Assembly (NCBI GenBank): GCA_035455245.1
Contig: DATIFN010000034.1
Coordinates: forward strand, 1 to 15,413
From: UBA8516 sp035455245
GTDB taxonomy: Archaea > Thermoproteota > Nitrososphaeria > Nitrososphaerales > Nitrosopumilaceae
DNA: 15,413 nucleotides
Direction: 5' to 3'
Shown here one piece after another: positions 6,484 through 14,728 of this stretch. How positions within the stretch are numbered: the stretch's first letter is position 1; each line of letters opens with the position of its first letter. Below the pieces are notes generated by a model. The model made no database searches. It saw nothing but the letters and a program-made list of their open reading frames with translations, and had not been told where the DNA came from. Made by a program: the position numbers and the translations under genes.

Positions 6484-8370
6484 ATGACTCTGAGACTTTT
6501 ACTTGATGAGATAAGATCGAACATACAACAAATATGTTCTAAACTACACTATCCTGATATCAAATTTGAAGTATCAGAAGCTTCACGACCCGAGTTTGGT
6601 GATGTGAGTTGTAATGTTTCATTTTTACTTGCAAAACAACTAAAGAAAAAACCATTTGATATTGCAAACATAATTTCTGAAGAATATAAAAACAGTTTAG
6701 GGAAATTCGTAACAAAATCAATGGCGCATCCTTCGGGGTATGTGAATTTTTTTATAAATTATGGAGAATTAAACAATGCAACAATTTCTGTCTCATCCGA
6801 AAAAAATTATGGGATGATTGACATTGGGAAAAACTCTAAGGTAGTAGTAGAACATACCAGTGTAAACCCAAACAAAGCACTACACATAGGACATGTTAGA
6901 AACATCATCATCGGTGACACTGTAGCTAGAATTCTGAAAAAAGCAAACTATGATGTGAGAATCTTAAATTATGTTGATGATTCTGGCTTGCAAGTTGCAG
7001 ATATAATAGTTGGATTCAAGTTTGGAGGGTTTCCAATAGAACCACCTCAAGATCAAAAGTTTGATGATTATTGTGGTGATGTAGTTTATGTCAAGACCAC
7101 GGAAAAATATGAAACTGATCCAAAACTTGTTACTTATAGAACTGAAATATTAAAACAACTTGAAGAAGGTACCTCGGAAACGGCAAAACTTGCTGGAGAA
7201 ATAACAAAAAGGGTTCTTGCAGAGCAACTAAAGACATGTTGGCGTCTGGGAGCTACATTTGACTGTCTTAACTATGAATCACAAATCGTTCGCTCTAATC
7301 TTTGGAAGACAGTATTTGAGAAAATGAAAGAGATGCAACTCATAGAACTAGAGAAGGAAGGCAAAAACGCGGGATGCTGGGTCTTTAAATCAGAAACCGA
7401 TGAGGAGGATAAGATACTTGTAAGAAGTAACGGCATTGCTACATACATTGCAAAGGACATACCTTATGCGGCATGGAAGCTTGGAATTCTTGAAGATCCT
7501 TTCTTTTATAAAAAATATGCTGAACAATCTGGAAATAGAATCCTCTGGGAGACGGTACTTGAAAAAAATTCCAATTCAAAGCTTGATTTTACTGGTGACA
7601 AGGTAATTACAGTCATTGATTCGCGCCAATCGCGTTTGCAAAAAATAATTACAAAACTAATGTCGAGTTTTAAATCCCAAGAAGGTGCATATGTTCACCT
7701 TGGATACGAATCAGTAACACTAAGTGCAGAGACTGCAAAAACATTAAACGTAGATACTGGCGGAAAACAAGTTCAAATGTCTGGACGAAAAGGAATCTAC
7801 GTTAACGCAGATTATGTTCTTGACACCTTAGGAAAAAAAACATTCGAAGAAGCAAAGAAAAGGAATCTAGATCTAGACAACACAAGATTGGTAAAGATCG
7901 CAGAACAAGTTGCTGTCGGGGCTTTGCGTTATTCTATGATAAAACAAGATTTAGATAAAATAATAACTTTTGATCTTGCAGAATCTCTAAGTCTTGAAGG
8001 AGACACTGGGCCATACATACAATATGCTCATGCCAGGGCTGCAAGAATTTTGGAAAAGTCAGAAATAAAACCAAGATTCGGTGTCTCATTTGCTTACCTC
8101 AGTTCAGTATATGAGATTGATTTGATTAAAACGATAGGTAAATTTGATATCCAAGTAGAAGATGGTGCAAAAAACCTTTCTCCAAAAGTAATTGCAAGGT
8201 ATTGCTATGATCTTGCTGTTTCATTTAATGGATTTTATGAACATGTCAAAGTTCTAACAGCCAAAAACAACGAGCTAATTAATGCAAGATTGTGCCTAGT
8301 TTACAGTTTTAAGGAAACACTTGCCAAAGCACTTGATTTAATCGGGATTGAATCTCCAGACAGAATGTAA
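6484..8370 (+). CDS. argS: Arginyl-tRNA synthetase
   Basis: A class I aminoacyl-tRNA synthetase of 628 residues, charging tRNA-Arg with arginine using ATP. Visible features in order: an N-terminal tRNA D-loop-recognition (Add-1) domain at about 1-115; the HIGH motif at 134-137 in NKALHIGHVRN; the ArgRS-typical YVDDSG soon after; the KMSKS-equivalent MSGRKG at 432-437, lacking the first canonical Lys (Q before M) as in many ArgRS; then the DALR anticodon-binding domain with YIQYAHARAARIL and the characteristic C-terminus LIGIESPDRM. It is complete. It follows the phosphatase by 3 nt and precedes trmI by 48 nt. The 5' region has no strong Shine-Dalgarno site. Confidence 0.97.
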   Translation: MTLRLLLDEIRSNIQQICSKLHYPDIKFEVSEASRPEFGDVSCNVSFLLAKQLKKKPFDIANIISEEYKNSLGKFVTKSMAHPSGYVNFFINYGELNNATISVSSEKNYGMIDIGKNSKVVVEHTSVNPNKALHIGHVRNIIIGDTVARILKKANYDVRILNYVDDSGLQVADIIVGFKFGGFPIEPPQDQKFDDYCGDVVYVKTTEKYETDPKLVTYRTEILKQLEEGTSETAKLAGEITKRVLAEQLKTCWRLGATFDCLNYESQIVRSNLWKTVFEKMKEMQLIELEKEGKNAGCWVFKSETDEEDKILVRSNGIATYIAKDIPYAAWKLGILEDPFFYKKYAEQSGNRILWETVLEKNSNSKLDFTGDKVITVIDSRQSRLQKIITKLMSSFKSQEGAYVHLGYESVTLSAETAKTLNVDTGGKQVQMSGRKGIYVNADYVLDTLGKKTFEEAKKRNLDLDNTRLVKIAEQVAVGALRYSMIKQDLDKIITFDLAESLSLEGDTGPYIQYAHARAARILEKSEIKPRFGVSFAYLSSVYEIDLIKTIGKFDIQVEDGAKNLSPKVIARYCYDLAVSFNGFYEHVKVLTAKNNELINARLCLVYSFKETLAKALDLIGIESPDRM

Positions 8371-8418
8371 TGCCGCAAAGAGGAAAATTCTTATCCACAT
8401 TAGATTAGCTCTATTTTT

Positions 8419-9264
8419 ATGAAAAAAATAAAGCAAAACTCCAATGTCCTGTTTTTTTATAATGATTCAAAAAAATGGTTGATGAAGATTTCAAAAAAAC
8501 AACAATTTCATACACATGTAGGCATAATTGATCACAAAAAAGTAATAGGAAAAGAGTTTGGTTCAACAATTATTACTAACAAAGGCAAATACATCTACCT
8601 TCTTGAACCCACAATTCATGATTATGTTATGAAAAGTCAACGCAGTACCCAGATAGTTTACCCAAAGGACCTTGGATACATTGCTGCAAGGACCGGGCTA
8701 CAAAGTGGGCAAAAAATTGTTGAGATTGGAACAGGAAGTGGTTCACTTACAACATTTCTTGCAAGCATTGTAAAACCACGTGGTCATGTGTATACATATG
8801 ACGTTGATCAAAACTTTATGGATATTGCTAAAAAAAATATCGAAAAAGCTGGTGTTGCAAAATATGTGACGATGGAAAAATTTGATATGAAAACCGCAAA
8901 GAAAATTGCACAAAAGGATGTAGATTTGGTTGTTGTTGATCTTGGTGATCCCTGGTCTGTTGTTCCACAAGCAAGGAAGATGTTAAAGGGAAGTGGTGCA
9001 TTTGTTGCAATTTGTCCTACAATGAATCAACTAGAAAAACTTGCAACCGTTTTAAGAGAAAATGATTTTTTCGATATAGAGTGTACTGAGCAATTAGTTA
9101 GAACGATTGAAGCACGAGAAGGCAAGACTAGACATTCTTTTCGAAGCATAGGGCACACAACCTATGTGGCTTTTGCAAGGAAGGTGTTTACGCCTAGAGG
9201 ATATTTTAAGAACAAAGATGTAAAGAAAGAGGAAGAGTTGGATAAACCAGAAGAACAGATTTGA
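8419..9264 (+). CDS. trmI: tRNA (adenine-N1)-methyltransferase, TrmI family
   Basis: This 281-residue protein is a SAM-dependent methyltransferase of the TrmI/Trm61 type. Residues 1-65 are the small N-terminal beta domain. Next comes the family signature RSTQIVYPKD at 75-84. SAM-binding motif I EIGTGSGSLT is at 102-111, the acidic ribose-binding step YDVD at 127-130, and the motif IV equivalent DLGDPW at 174-179 (usually DLPEPW). Archaeal TrmI methylates A58, and in some species also A57, in the T-loop of tRNA. The last 20 or so residues (KDVKKEEELDKPEEQ) are a charged, probably disordered tail beyond the usual fold. The gene lies 48 nt after argS on the same strand, so both products act on tRNA. 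The ATG is preceded by a T5 run and no ribosome-binding site. Confidence 0.93.
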   Translation: MKKIKQNSNVLFFYNDSKKWLMKISKKQQFHTHVGIIDHKKVIGKEFGSTIITNKGKYIYLLEPTIHDYVMKSQRSTQIVYPKDLGYIAARTGLQSGQKIVEIGTGSGSLTTFLASIVKPRGHVYTYDVDQNFMDIAKKNIEKAGVAKYVTMEKFDMKTAKKIAQKDVDLVVVDLGDPWSVVPQARKMLKGSGAFVAICPTMNQLEKLATVLRENDFFDIECTEQLVRTIEAREGKTRHSFRSIGHTTYVAFARKVFTPRGYFKNKDVKKEEELDKPEEQI

Positions 9265-9769
9265 GTTTGTAAAAATTTTGCCAATTCCTTAATAATTAAA
9301 GAAAACGAAAAGAGATATGATTACAATTCATGCAATGTTTATCAGCAAAACAGTATAGAATAGATAAGTGATCATTAAAAATGAAATTAAAATTATCAGA
9401 TTCTGCATATTTTTTCTTAATATAAGATCAACTCCAAGTTAGAAAATCTGGTATGTGATTTTTCAACTATGGGAGGTAGCTGAATTCTCTAAATTTTCTT
9501 TACTGAAATTAAGAAAAATTAATTTTTACTCAACATCCTTACTTTCAAGCAATTTGAGTTACAAAACAACATCAAATTAAAATCATGAACTGAATTCCAT
9601 TTCCGGAATTGGAAACTGCAGTTGTAATTTTTATACTGCATGTTTAGATAATAATATTAGAAATGTCTAAAGAAATTTATATCATGATCAAGAAGGTGAA
9701 AAAGACTTGATTTTGATTAAAGAGATAGCATTTTGTTTTAGAATTGTAGAAGAGGGTAGCATTCAATAA
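9265..9769 (+). other. 505-nt AT-rich intergenic region
   Basis: No convincing protein or tRNA gene is visible. Contents noted: a short oligo-A/T stretch soon after the trmI stop; an inverted repeat AATTCC-N6-GGAATT at 9593-9610 that overlaps TTTCC-N6-GGAAA at 9600-9615; a longer loose dyad TTTAGA...TCTAAA between 9643 and 9671; and a TATA-like box at 9674-9683. An 8-codon ATG frame at 9684 is too short to call. The region could hold a small RNA, but I see no diagnostic structure. Confidence 0.5.
9674..9683 (+). promoter_or_regulatory. Putative TATA box of the NodB/CFI-box gene
   Basis: AATTTATATC is the best TATA-like match upstream of the gene at 9770. A start site about 26 nt downstream would leave a leader of about 65 nt, long for this window. 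A dyad (9600-9615) lies about 60 nt upstream. Confidence 0.35.
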
Positions 9770-12055
9770 ATGATCTCATTAACAAAATCTTTGAAATTGA
9801 AAAACATTGTTCTTCTGTCTGTAGGATTTCTAATATTTTATCCCGCTTTTTCATATTCACAATTAAGCGAAAGTTCGATTGATGTCGATACTCGTTATGC
9901 TAATGGCGACAGACCTTCTCCTCAGGGAATGGTTTTGAAAATTTACCAAGATTTTTCTAGCACTCCATTTCAAATTCTTGATTCCATACCTAGTAGTGAA
10001 TACAAAATTTCTGGTTTACCTCTTAACCATCATTATAGAATTGAAGTCTATCTAAACGGGCTTTTTGAAGCAGAGGATTCATTATTTGCACGAAACGTCG
10101 AGGAAAAAATGCAGATTACACTTCCTCTTCCAGTGGGGATCCGTTTCAATGTTTTCTTTAACGATGGTCAAACTCCAATAAATGGTGCCAAAATTTCACT
10201 AACGTCTACTGGGGGAGTACCTTTGGGTGAAGGTATTACCGCATCTGATGGAAATAGTATGAGATTTTGGGTACCGCCAACTAGAAATAATGAATATTAT
10301 GTTGCTGATATTTCGCTAGGAGATGGTATATCCTACACTTTTTCTCCAGTTAAAGCGGTTCCAGGCTATAGTGGAGAAGAAAAAATAGTAACTCCTTGGC
10401 CTTCAGTCGTGGGAGGGTTAATCACAGTTCAGCTTTACGAGAATCCTTCAGAGAAAATTGTTGCTCCTAAAGAGAATATCATGGTAGACTTGTATGATAG
10501 TAAAAATAATAAAATTACTGAATCAAAAGTTAATGATAAAGGACAAGCTTATTTTTCAAATCTCAAAGTTGACACTTATACGTTCCGAGTAATTCAAGAG
10601 GGCATTTCAAATAATACCAAATGGGAATCAAAAGAAGTAATTATAGATGGACCTCAACAAGAAATTGGAATTACCAAGACAATTATACAATCTTCTACAC
10701 CAGATGAAGTGATCATAATTAAACCAGAACTTCCTGAAATCAAAAATAACCAAACACAAGTTACTATCAAGGAAATGCCTAGTTGTAATTGCGTCGCCTT
10801 TAGATTAGATGATGTTCAAGATTTCTATCTGAGTGATTCCCAGATTGCTATTTTGAAAAAATTCCAAGAAAAAAATGCTGGTCTTACAATAGGTGTCATA
10901 GGATCGGTGATAGGATCGGATCCTAATCTCACTACATATATCAAGAGTGCTCAAACAAATCCAAATCGAATATTATCAATTGCAAATCAGGCTTGGTCTG
11001 GACAAGTTTTGACAGACTTTTCAAAATCTGAACAAGAAGCTCAGATTCTCAAAACCAATGACAAAATCAAAGAAATATTTGGAGTTACCCCAAGAGTATT
11101 TTTCCCTCCTTCTAATGTCTATAATGATGATACCATAGATATTTTGAAAAAAAATAAATTCACACATTTTAGCGCGTTTGGAGAAAGAGATCCTCCACCA
11201 TACCCACTAAGTAATTCTTCCTTTTACAGGTTTCCAAGTTATACATTAACTGGACATTTTGATGTTAACACTGGTGATTGGCAACCAAACAGCAACGCAG
11301 AGATTAAAGATTCCATTCGAAAAAGCCTTCACGAGTTTGGATATGCCGTGGTATTAATGCATCCATATGAATTTTCCAAGACCAATGGGACGGTGTACAC
11401 AGGAGAGGCAAATCAAACCACGATAAACCGACTTGGAAGTTTAATTGATGATTTACGAATGGAGAAATTGAATCTTGTTAAAATAAACCAGATTAATTTT
11501 CCATCTACTGACACAGCCTATCAGAACTCAGATGTGCCGGTGATTATTAATGAAACTCCACAGCCTCCAGTAAAAAATATTGAAAAAAATATTACCGAGA
11601 ATGGTATAGTCGTTGAAAAACCAAAGGATACGACACCTAATGGTGGTGGTTGTCTTATTGCCACGGCAACTTATGGTTCTGAACTTTCACCACAAGTTCA
11701 AACTCTGCGTGAAATTAGAGATGGAATGTTGATGAAAACAAACTCAGGAAGATCCTTCATGGTCTCCTTCAATCAGTTTTATTATTCATTTTCACCCACA
11801 GTTGCAGATTGGGAAAGATCAAACCCTGTTCTAAAAGAAATAGTTAAAGTGATTATTACACCATTAATTACTACACTTTCAATCTTACCTTCCCTTGGTA
11901 TTGACTCTGAAGCTGAAGTGGTTACCTATGGTGTAATGGTAATAGGATTGAATTTAGGAATATATTTTGTCATTCCAACATTTTTAATACTTGGAATCAG
12001 AAAAAAAATGAAAACATCCAAGTTTGGAAAATATAATTACATCAACAAAAATTAA
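9770..12055 (+). CDS. Secreted, membrane-anchored protein: Ig-like domains, degenerate NodB deacetylase fold, C-terminal CFI-box
   Basis: The 761-residue protein has a signal peptide (basic start, hydrophobic core at 13-27, cleavage near 28-31). Residues about 33-330 form three beta domains of carboxypeptidase-regulatory or SdrD-like type (INGAKISLTSTGG; ITVQLYENP; GQAYFSNLKVDTYTFRV). Residues about 340-565 match the NodB polysaccharide-deacetylase fold: motif 1 RLDDV at 345-349 (catalytic-Asp and metal-Asp positions), motif 3 FPPSNVYNDDT at 445-455 and motif 5 LMHPYEF at 529-535. Motif 2, normally H-x-x-x-H (NHGWNH type), reads NQAWSG at 406-411, so both metal histidines appear lost. Residues 625-700 are a CFI-box (CLIATATYGS from 628) and 718-745 a TM segment followed by RKKMK. 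It is probably an anchored extracellular protein that may bind glycan without deacetylating it. No Shine-Dalgarno site is seen. Confidence 0.85.
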   Translation: MISLTKSLKLKNIVLLSVGFLIFYPAFSYSQLSESSIDVDTRYANGDRPSPQGMVLKIYQDFSSTPFQILDSIPSSEYKISGLPLNHHYRIEVYLNGLFEAEDSLFARNVEEKMQITLPLPVGIRFNVFFNDGQTPINGAKISLTSTGGVPLGEGITASDGNSMRFWVPPTRNNEYYVADISLGDGISYTFSPVKAVPGYSGEEKIVTPWPSVVGGLITVQLYENPSEKIVAPKENIMVDLYDSKNNKITESKVNDKGQAYFSNLKVDTYTFRVIQEGISNNTKWESKEVIIDGPQQEIGITKTIIQSSTPDEVIIIKPELPEIKNNQTQVTIKEMPSCNCVAFRLDDVQDFYLSDSQIAILKKFQEKNAGLTIGVIGSVIGSDPNLTTYIKSAQTNPNRILSIANQAWSGQVLTDFSKSEQEAQILKTNDKIKEIFGVTPRVFFPPSNVYNDDTIDILKKNKFTHFSAFGERDPPPYPLSNSSFYRFPSYTLTGHFDVNTGDWQPNSNAEIKDSIRKSLHEFGYAVVLMHPYEFSKTNGTVYTGEANQTTINRLGSLIDDLRMEKLNLVKINQINFPSTDTAYQNSDVPVIINETPQPPVKNIEKNITENGIVVEKPKDTTPNGGGCLIATATYGSELSPQVQTLREIRDGMLMKTNSGRSFMVSFNQFYYSFSPTVADWERSNPVLKEIVKVIITPLITTLSILPSLGIDSEAEVVTYGVMVIGLNLGIYFVIPTFLILGIRKKMKTSKFGKYNYINKN

Positions 12056-12148
12056 AATCGTTTTTGCGACATTGTATTACCAATAAATTCTTTACTTTCA
12101 TTTTCATATTTGATAATGCAGATTTGCGATCAATGTTAATTCGATCAG

Positions 12149-12164
12149 GTTCCAATTTTGGAAC
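12149..12164. promoter_or_regulatory. Dyad GTTCCAA-TT-TTGGAAC, putative operator
   Basis: Seven-base perfect arms are separated by 2 nt, placed immediately upstream of a TATA-like sequence at 12169-12180. A related dyad (TTCC-N6-GGAA) sits at 9601-9614 upstream of the other secreted-protein gene. A regulator site is inferred from position and symmetry only. Confidence 0.4.
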
Positions 12165-12168
12165 GACA

Positions 12169-12180
12169 TAATAATATAAT
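12169..12180 (+). promoter_or_regulatory. Putative TATA box for the oxidase unit
   Basis: ATAATAATATAA is A/T-only and directly follows the dyad. A start site about 26 nt downstream falls near 12199-12205, after the ATG at 12184, which favours translation from ATG 12286. Confidence 0.4.
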
Positions 12181-12285
12181 TCAATGAAAATAGAATTTGT
12201 ATCAAATGACAATTGTATTGATAGTAGATACAGTAAAAAAAATTCAGAACACTGCAAACGTGCTCTTGGAGGGAGATTGGTAAAT

Positions 12286-13953
12286 ATGACTCCAGACAAA
12301 TTCTCTAGAAGAGACTTTATCAAACTTGTTGGTGCCGGAGCTGCCTTTCTTACTTTTGGAAAATTAGTTGATGTTGGCAATTTATTGAAACAACAATCTG
12401 CATTAAACAAAGGAATTCAATCTGATTCTCAGAATCTTCTTCCATCTGCAAATGCACAAACTCCTGATCCATGGGTTTTTGGACCTCCAGTTTGGGCTAC
12501 AGCTATACATGCAGCTCTTCTCCCGACTGGAAAATTACTAATAGTTGCTGGCTCAGGGTATCATGATACATCGGTAAACGGTCCATATGAGGCAAAAATA
12601 ATGGACGTCCACGGTAATGAAGAAGTTGCCTTTACTTTTCCTGATGATCCATGGTGTTGTGGACAAACAAATCTTGGAAATGGGAATATTTTGTGGGCAG
12701 GAGGAACTTTAGCTTATGACATTCAAAACACTGCCGGTGTTTTTCAAGGAGCAAAACTTGCCTATGAATTCAACGTTTACACCAATAAATTTGAAAAACT
12801 CACCGACATGAGTCATGGGAGATGGTATCCGACATGTGTAGTACTTCCAGATGGCAAAGTCTTTGTGGTTTCAGGCCTTGATGAATATGGTCAAAGAAAC
12901 GCGCTTGTTGAAATTTATGATCCAGTTACCAAAACTTTCACCATCCAATATGATCCTGGTTCAGGCAACACATACTGTGTAGGTCAGGGCATTAATCTAC
13001 CAGGAGCTGGTTCACCATGTTATGGTGCTCCGGGACAAGGTGTCAGTCCATGGACATCACTTTATCCAAGAATGCATCTGATGCCAAGTGGTCTGATTGC
13101 ATCCGTTGGAATGCAACATTATGTACATTTGATAAACCCAACCACAGGCGAGTGGGGAGCAAGTATTGGTGACACGCAGATCTCTTGGAGGGATTATGGT
13201 ACATCGTTTTTGCTTCCACTTCAAAACACCACATCAGAAAGAGGAAAGATACTGATTGCAGGTGGAAGTATCGATTGGCAAAGCCCTGCTACTGCTGTAT
13301 GTGAAATGCTTGACTTTAATGCTGGAACTAATACTGCTCCTGTTTTTCGACTCACTACTTCTCTCGCTACAGGACGACGATTCCCTGTACCAGTGATACT
13401 CCCTACAGGTGAGTGTGTCCTTTTTGGAGGTGCCTATGGATTAGCAGATGAGTATGTGCGAATACCAGAGATGTTCAATCCGGTAACAGAAACTTGGACC
13501 AGTCTACCTGCTGCAAAAGTTTCACGAACATACCATCAAAGTGGTCTTCTGTTACTCGACGGGAGAGTGTGGACTGCCTCTGGACAACCAAATCGCGCAG
13601 AGTGGGAAAGGAGAACTGAGATCTTCAGTCCGTGGTATATGTTTGCGGGATCCAGGCCCACAATAAACGGCAGAGTCAAACCTGCACCTTATGGAGGGAC
13701 AATAAGAATTCCCACAAGTAACGGAGCAGACATTACCAAAGTATCTCTCGTAAGATTACCGACTTACACTCACCATTACAATCCAGACATGAGATTAGTA
13801 TGGCTTCAGATTATTTCAAGTGACTCTACAGGAATTACAGTCTCTGCCCCAATCAACAATAGAATAGCTCCTCCTGGAGATTACATGATTCATATAATTA
13901 ACAGCTCAGGTGTGCCATCTGAAGCTAAAGTTGTGAGGGTGCCTGGTGCATGA
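12286..13953 (+). CDS. Tat-exported galactose/glyoxal-oxidase-like protein, putative copper radical oxidase
   Basis: From ATG 12286 the product has 555 residues. A twin-arginine signal (SRRDFIK, R8-R9, then a hydrophobic stretch GAGAAFLTF) ends at an ANA|Q site near 57. A seven-bladed kelch-type propeller with repeated LPDGKVFVVSG-style blades follows, then a C-terminal E-set domain (DUF1929 type; PPGDYMIHIINSSGVPSEA). All residues that bind copper or form the Cys-Tyr radical in galactose oxidase have counterparts: C124 in PWCCG, Y181 in GRWYP, Y416-H417 in RTYHQS and H496 in YTHHYNPD. The stacking Trp of galactose oxidase is not seen after the RWY blade, as in glyoxal oxidases. These enzymes oxidise alcohols or aldehydes with O2 to give H2O2; the substrate is unknown. 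An in-frame ATG at 12184 would add 34 residues without signal character. GGAGGG lies 12 nt upstream of ATG 12286. Confidence 0.87.
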   Translation: MTPDKFSRRDFIKLVGAGAAFLTFGKLVDVGNLLKQQSALNKGIQSDSQNLLPSANAQTPDPWVFGPPVWATAIHAALLPTGKLLIVAGSGYHDTSVNGPYEAKIMDVHGNEEVAFTFPDDPWCCGQTNLGNGNILWAGGTLAYDIQNTAGVFQGAKLAYEFNVYTNKFEKLTDMSHGRWYPTCVVLPDGKVFVVSGLDEYGQRNALVEIYDPVTKTFTIQYDPGSGNTYCVGQGINLPGAGSPCYGAPGQGVSPWTSLYPRMHLMPSGLIASVGMQHYVHLINPTTGEWGASIGDTQISWRDYGTSFLLPLQNTTSERGKILIAGGSIDWQSPATAVCEMLDFNAGTNTAPVFRLTTSLATGRRFPVPVILPTGECVLFGGAYGLADEYVRIPEMFNPVTETWTSLPAAKVSRTYHQSGLLLLDGRVWTASGQPNRAEWERRTEIFSPWYMFAGSRPTINGRVKPAPYGGTIRIPTSNGADITKVSLVRLPTYTHHYNPDMRLVWLQIISSDSTGITVSAPINNRIAPPGDYMIHIINSSGVPSEAKVVRVPGA

Positions 13954-13994
13954 TAAACGAAATAATTGACTTACAGATGTTTTTTAACACGAAA

Positions 13995-14000
13995 GGAGGA
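13995..14000 (+). promoter_or_regulatory. Shine-Dalgarno GGAGGA fixing a TTG start
   Basis: GGAGGA sits 5 nt before TTG 14006. It is one of the strongest ribosome-binding sites in the window and supports the unusual start codon. Confidence 0.75.
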
Positions 14001-14005
14001 GTACC

Positions 14006-14728
14006 TTGTCATCTTTAGAACACCCAAGTAGAACGTTTTTGTTTTATATGGTTCTTGGCCTAATTGCGATTGCTGTTTGCACATCAGTTGTTCTTTATTT
14101 TCCATACTCTGGTAATAAAGAAGAAATTCATCCAACGGGACATGGGTTGATCAGGGAATCTGACGCAGTTCATTTTCCATTAGAGATTACGCAATTCTAT
14201 AAAGATTTTGACATCGAAAAAGACGATGGTTCTAAAGCAACTAATCTGAAAATTTATCAAAATGTGATTGATACAGAGCGTAACTGCGAATTCTGTATTG
14301 CTTTTGTTTACACGCCGGATGAAGTAAGTAAAACTGAGGTATCCTTTTCCTCACACGTTAAAGGCTACGATCTTTCAGGAGCCAAGAAGGTAACATTTTT
14401 TGTTATGGGAGATAAAGGCGACGAAGTCGTAACGCTAAAGGCAGCAGGAAAGAAGAAAATAACCAATGGGATTGAAGAAAAATCAAAAGACTTTGCAGCT
14501 AGTACGAAGCCTATCAAACTAGAAAAACAATGGAAAAAACTCGAGATAGACTTGAGTACGGGTGATCTAAATGATGTGACATATCCTTTTGCACTTCAAT
14601 TCAAGGAGGGTAAAAAAGATGTCCCTGTGGTGGTCTATGTAAAATGGATAATGTACCAGTCTGATGCCGCAACAAACCCGCTACCAGTTGAAACTGCTTT
14701 ACCAAATGATAACGGAGGTATTGAATAA
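14006..14728 (+). CDS. Membrane-anchored exported beta-sandwich protein, CBM-like
   Basis: TTG 14006 to TAA 14726-14728 encodes 240 residues. A TM or signal-anchor segment spans residues 11-32 (FLFYMVLGLIAIAVCTSVVLYF). The outer part (about 45-225) looks like a jelly-roll: YDLSGAKKVTFFVMGDKG, then a loop, then KLEKQWKKLEIDLSTGDLNDVTYPFALQF. The 'Y-D-L-S-G-x-K-x-V/L-T-F' strand and the 'W-K-x-x-x-I-D-L-S' strand recall galactose-binding or carbohydrate-binding-module folds in bacterial glycan-active enzymes. A CEFC pair (C94, C97) in this outer domain could form a disulfide or bind metal. It lies 52 nt after the oxidase gene and overlaps the next gene by 1 nt, so all three are likely co-transcribed. 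A role in anchoring or presenting the oxidase or its substrate is inference. Confidence 0.75.
   Translation: MSSLEHPSRTFLFYMVLGLIAIAVCTSVVLYFPYSGNKEEIHPTGHGLIRESDAVHFPLEITQFYKDFDIEKDDGSKATNLKIYQNVIDTERNCEFCIAFVYTPDEVSKTEVSFSSHVKGYDLSGAKKVTFFVMGDKGDEVVTLKAAGKKKITNGIEEKSKDFAASTKPIKLEKQWKKLEIDLSTGDLNDVTYPFALQFKEGKKDVPVVVYVKWIMYQSDAATNPLPVETALPNDNGGIE
14714..14719 (+). promoter_or_regulatory. Shine-Dalgarno GGAGGT of the last gene
   Basis: GGAGGT lies 8 nt upstream of ATG 14728, inside the end of the preceding coding region. With the TAATG stop-start overlap it implies coupled translation. Confidence 0.75.

Noticed and set aside
8743..9010. Minus-strand frames inside trmI
   Set aside because: Shadows of the conserved SAM-binding region of trmI.
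12042..12410. Minus-strand 122-codon frame over the start of the oxidase gene
   Set aside because: It overlaps the Tat signal region and has no recognisable domain or promoter.
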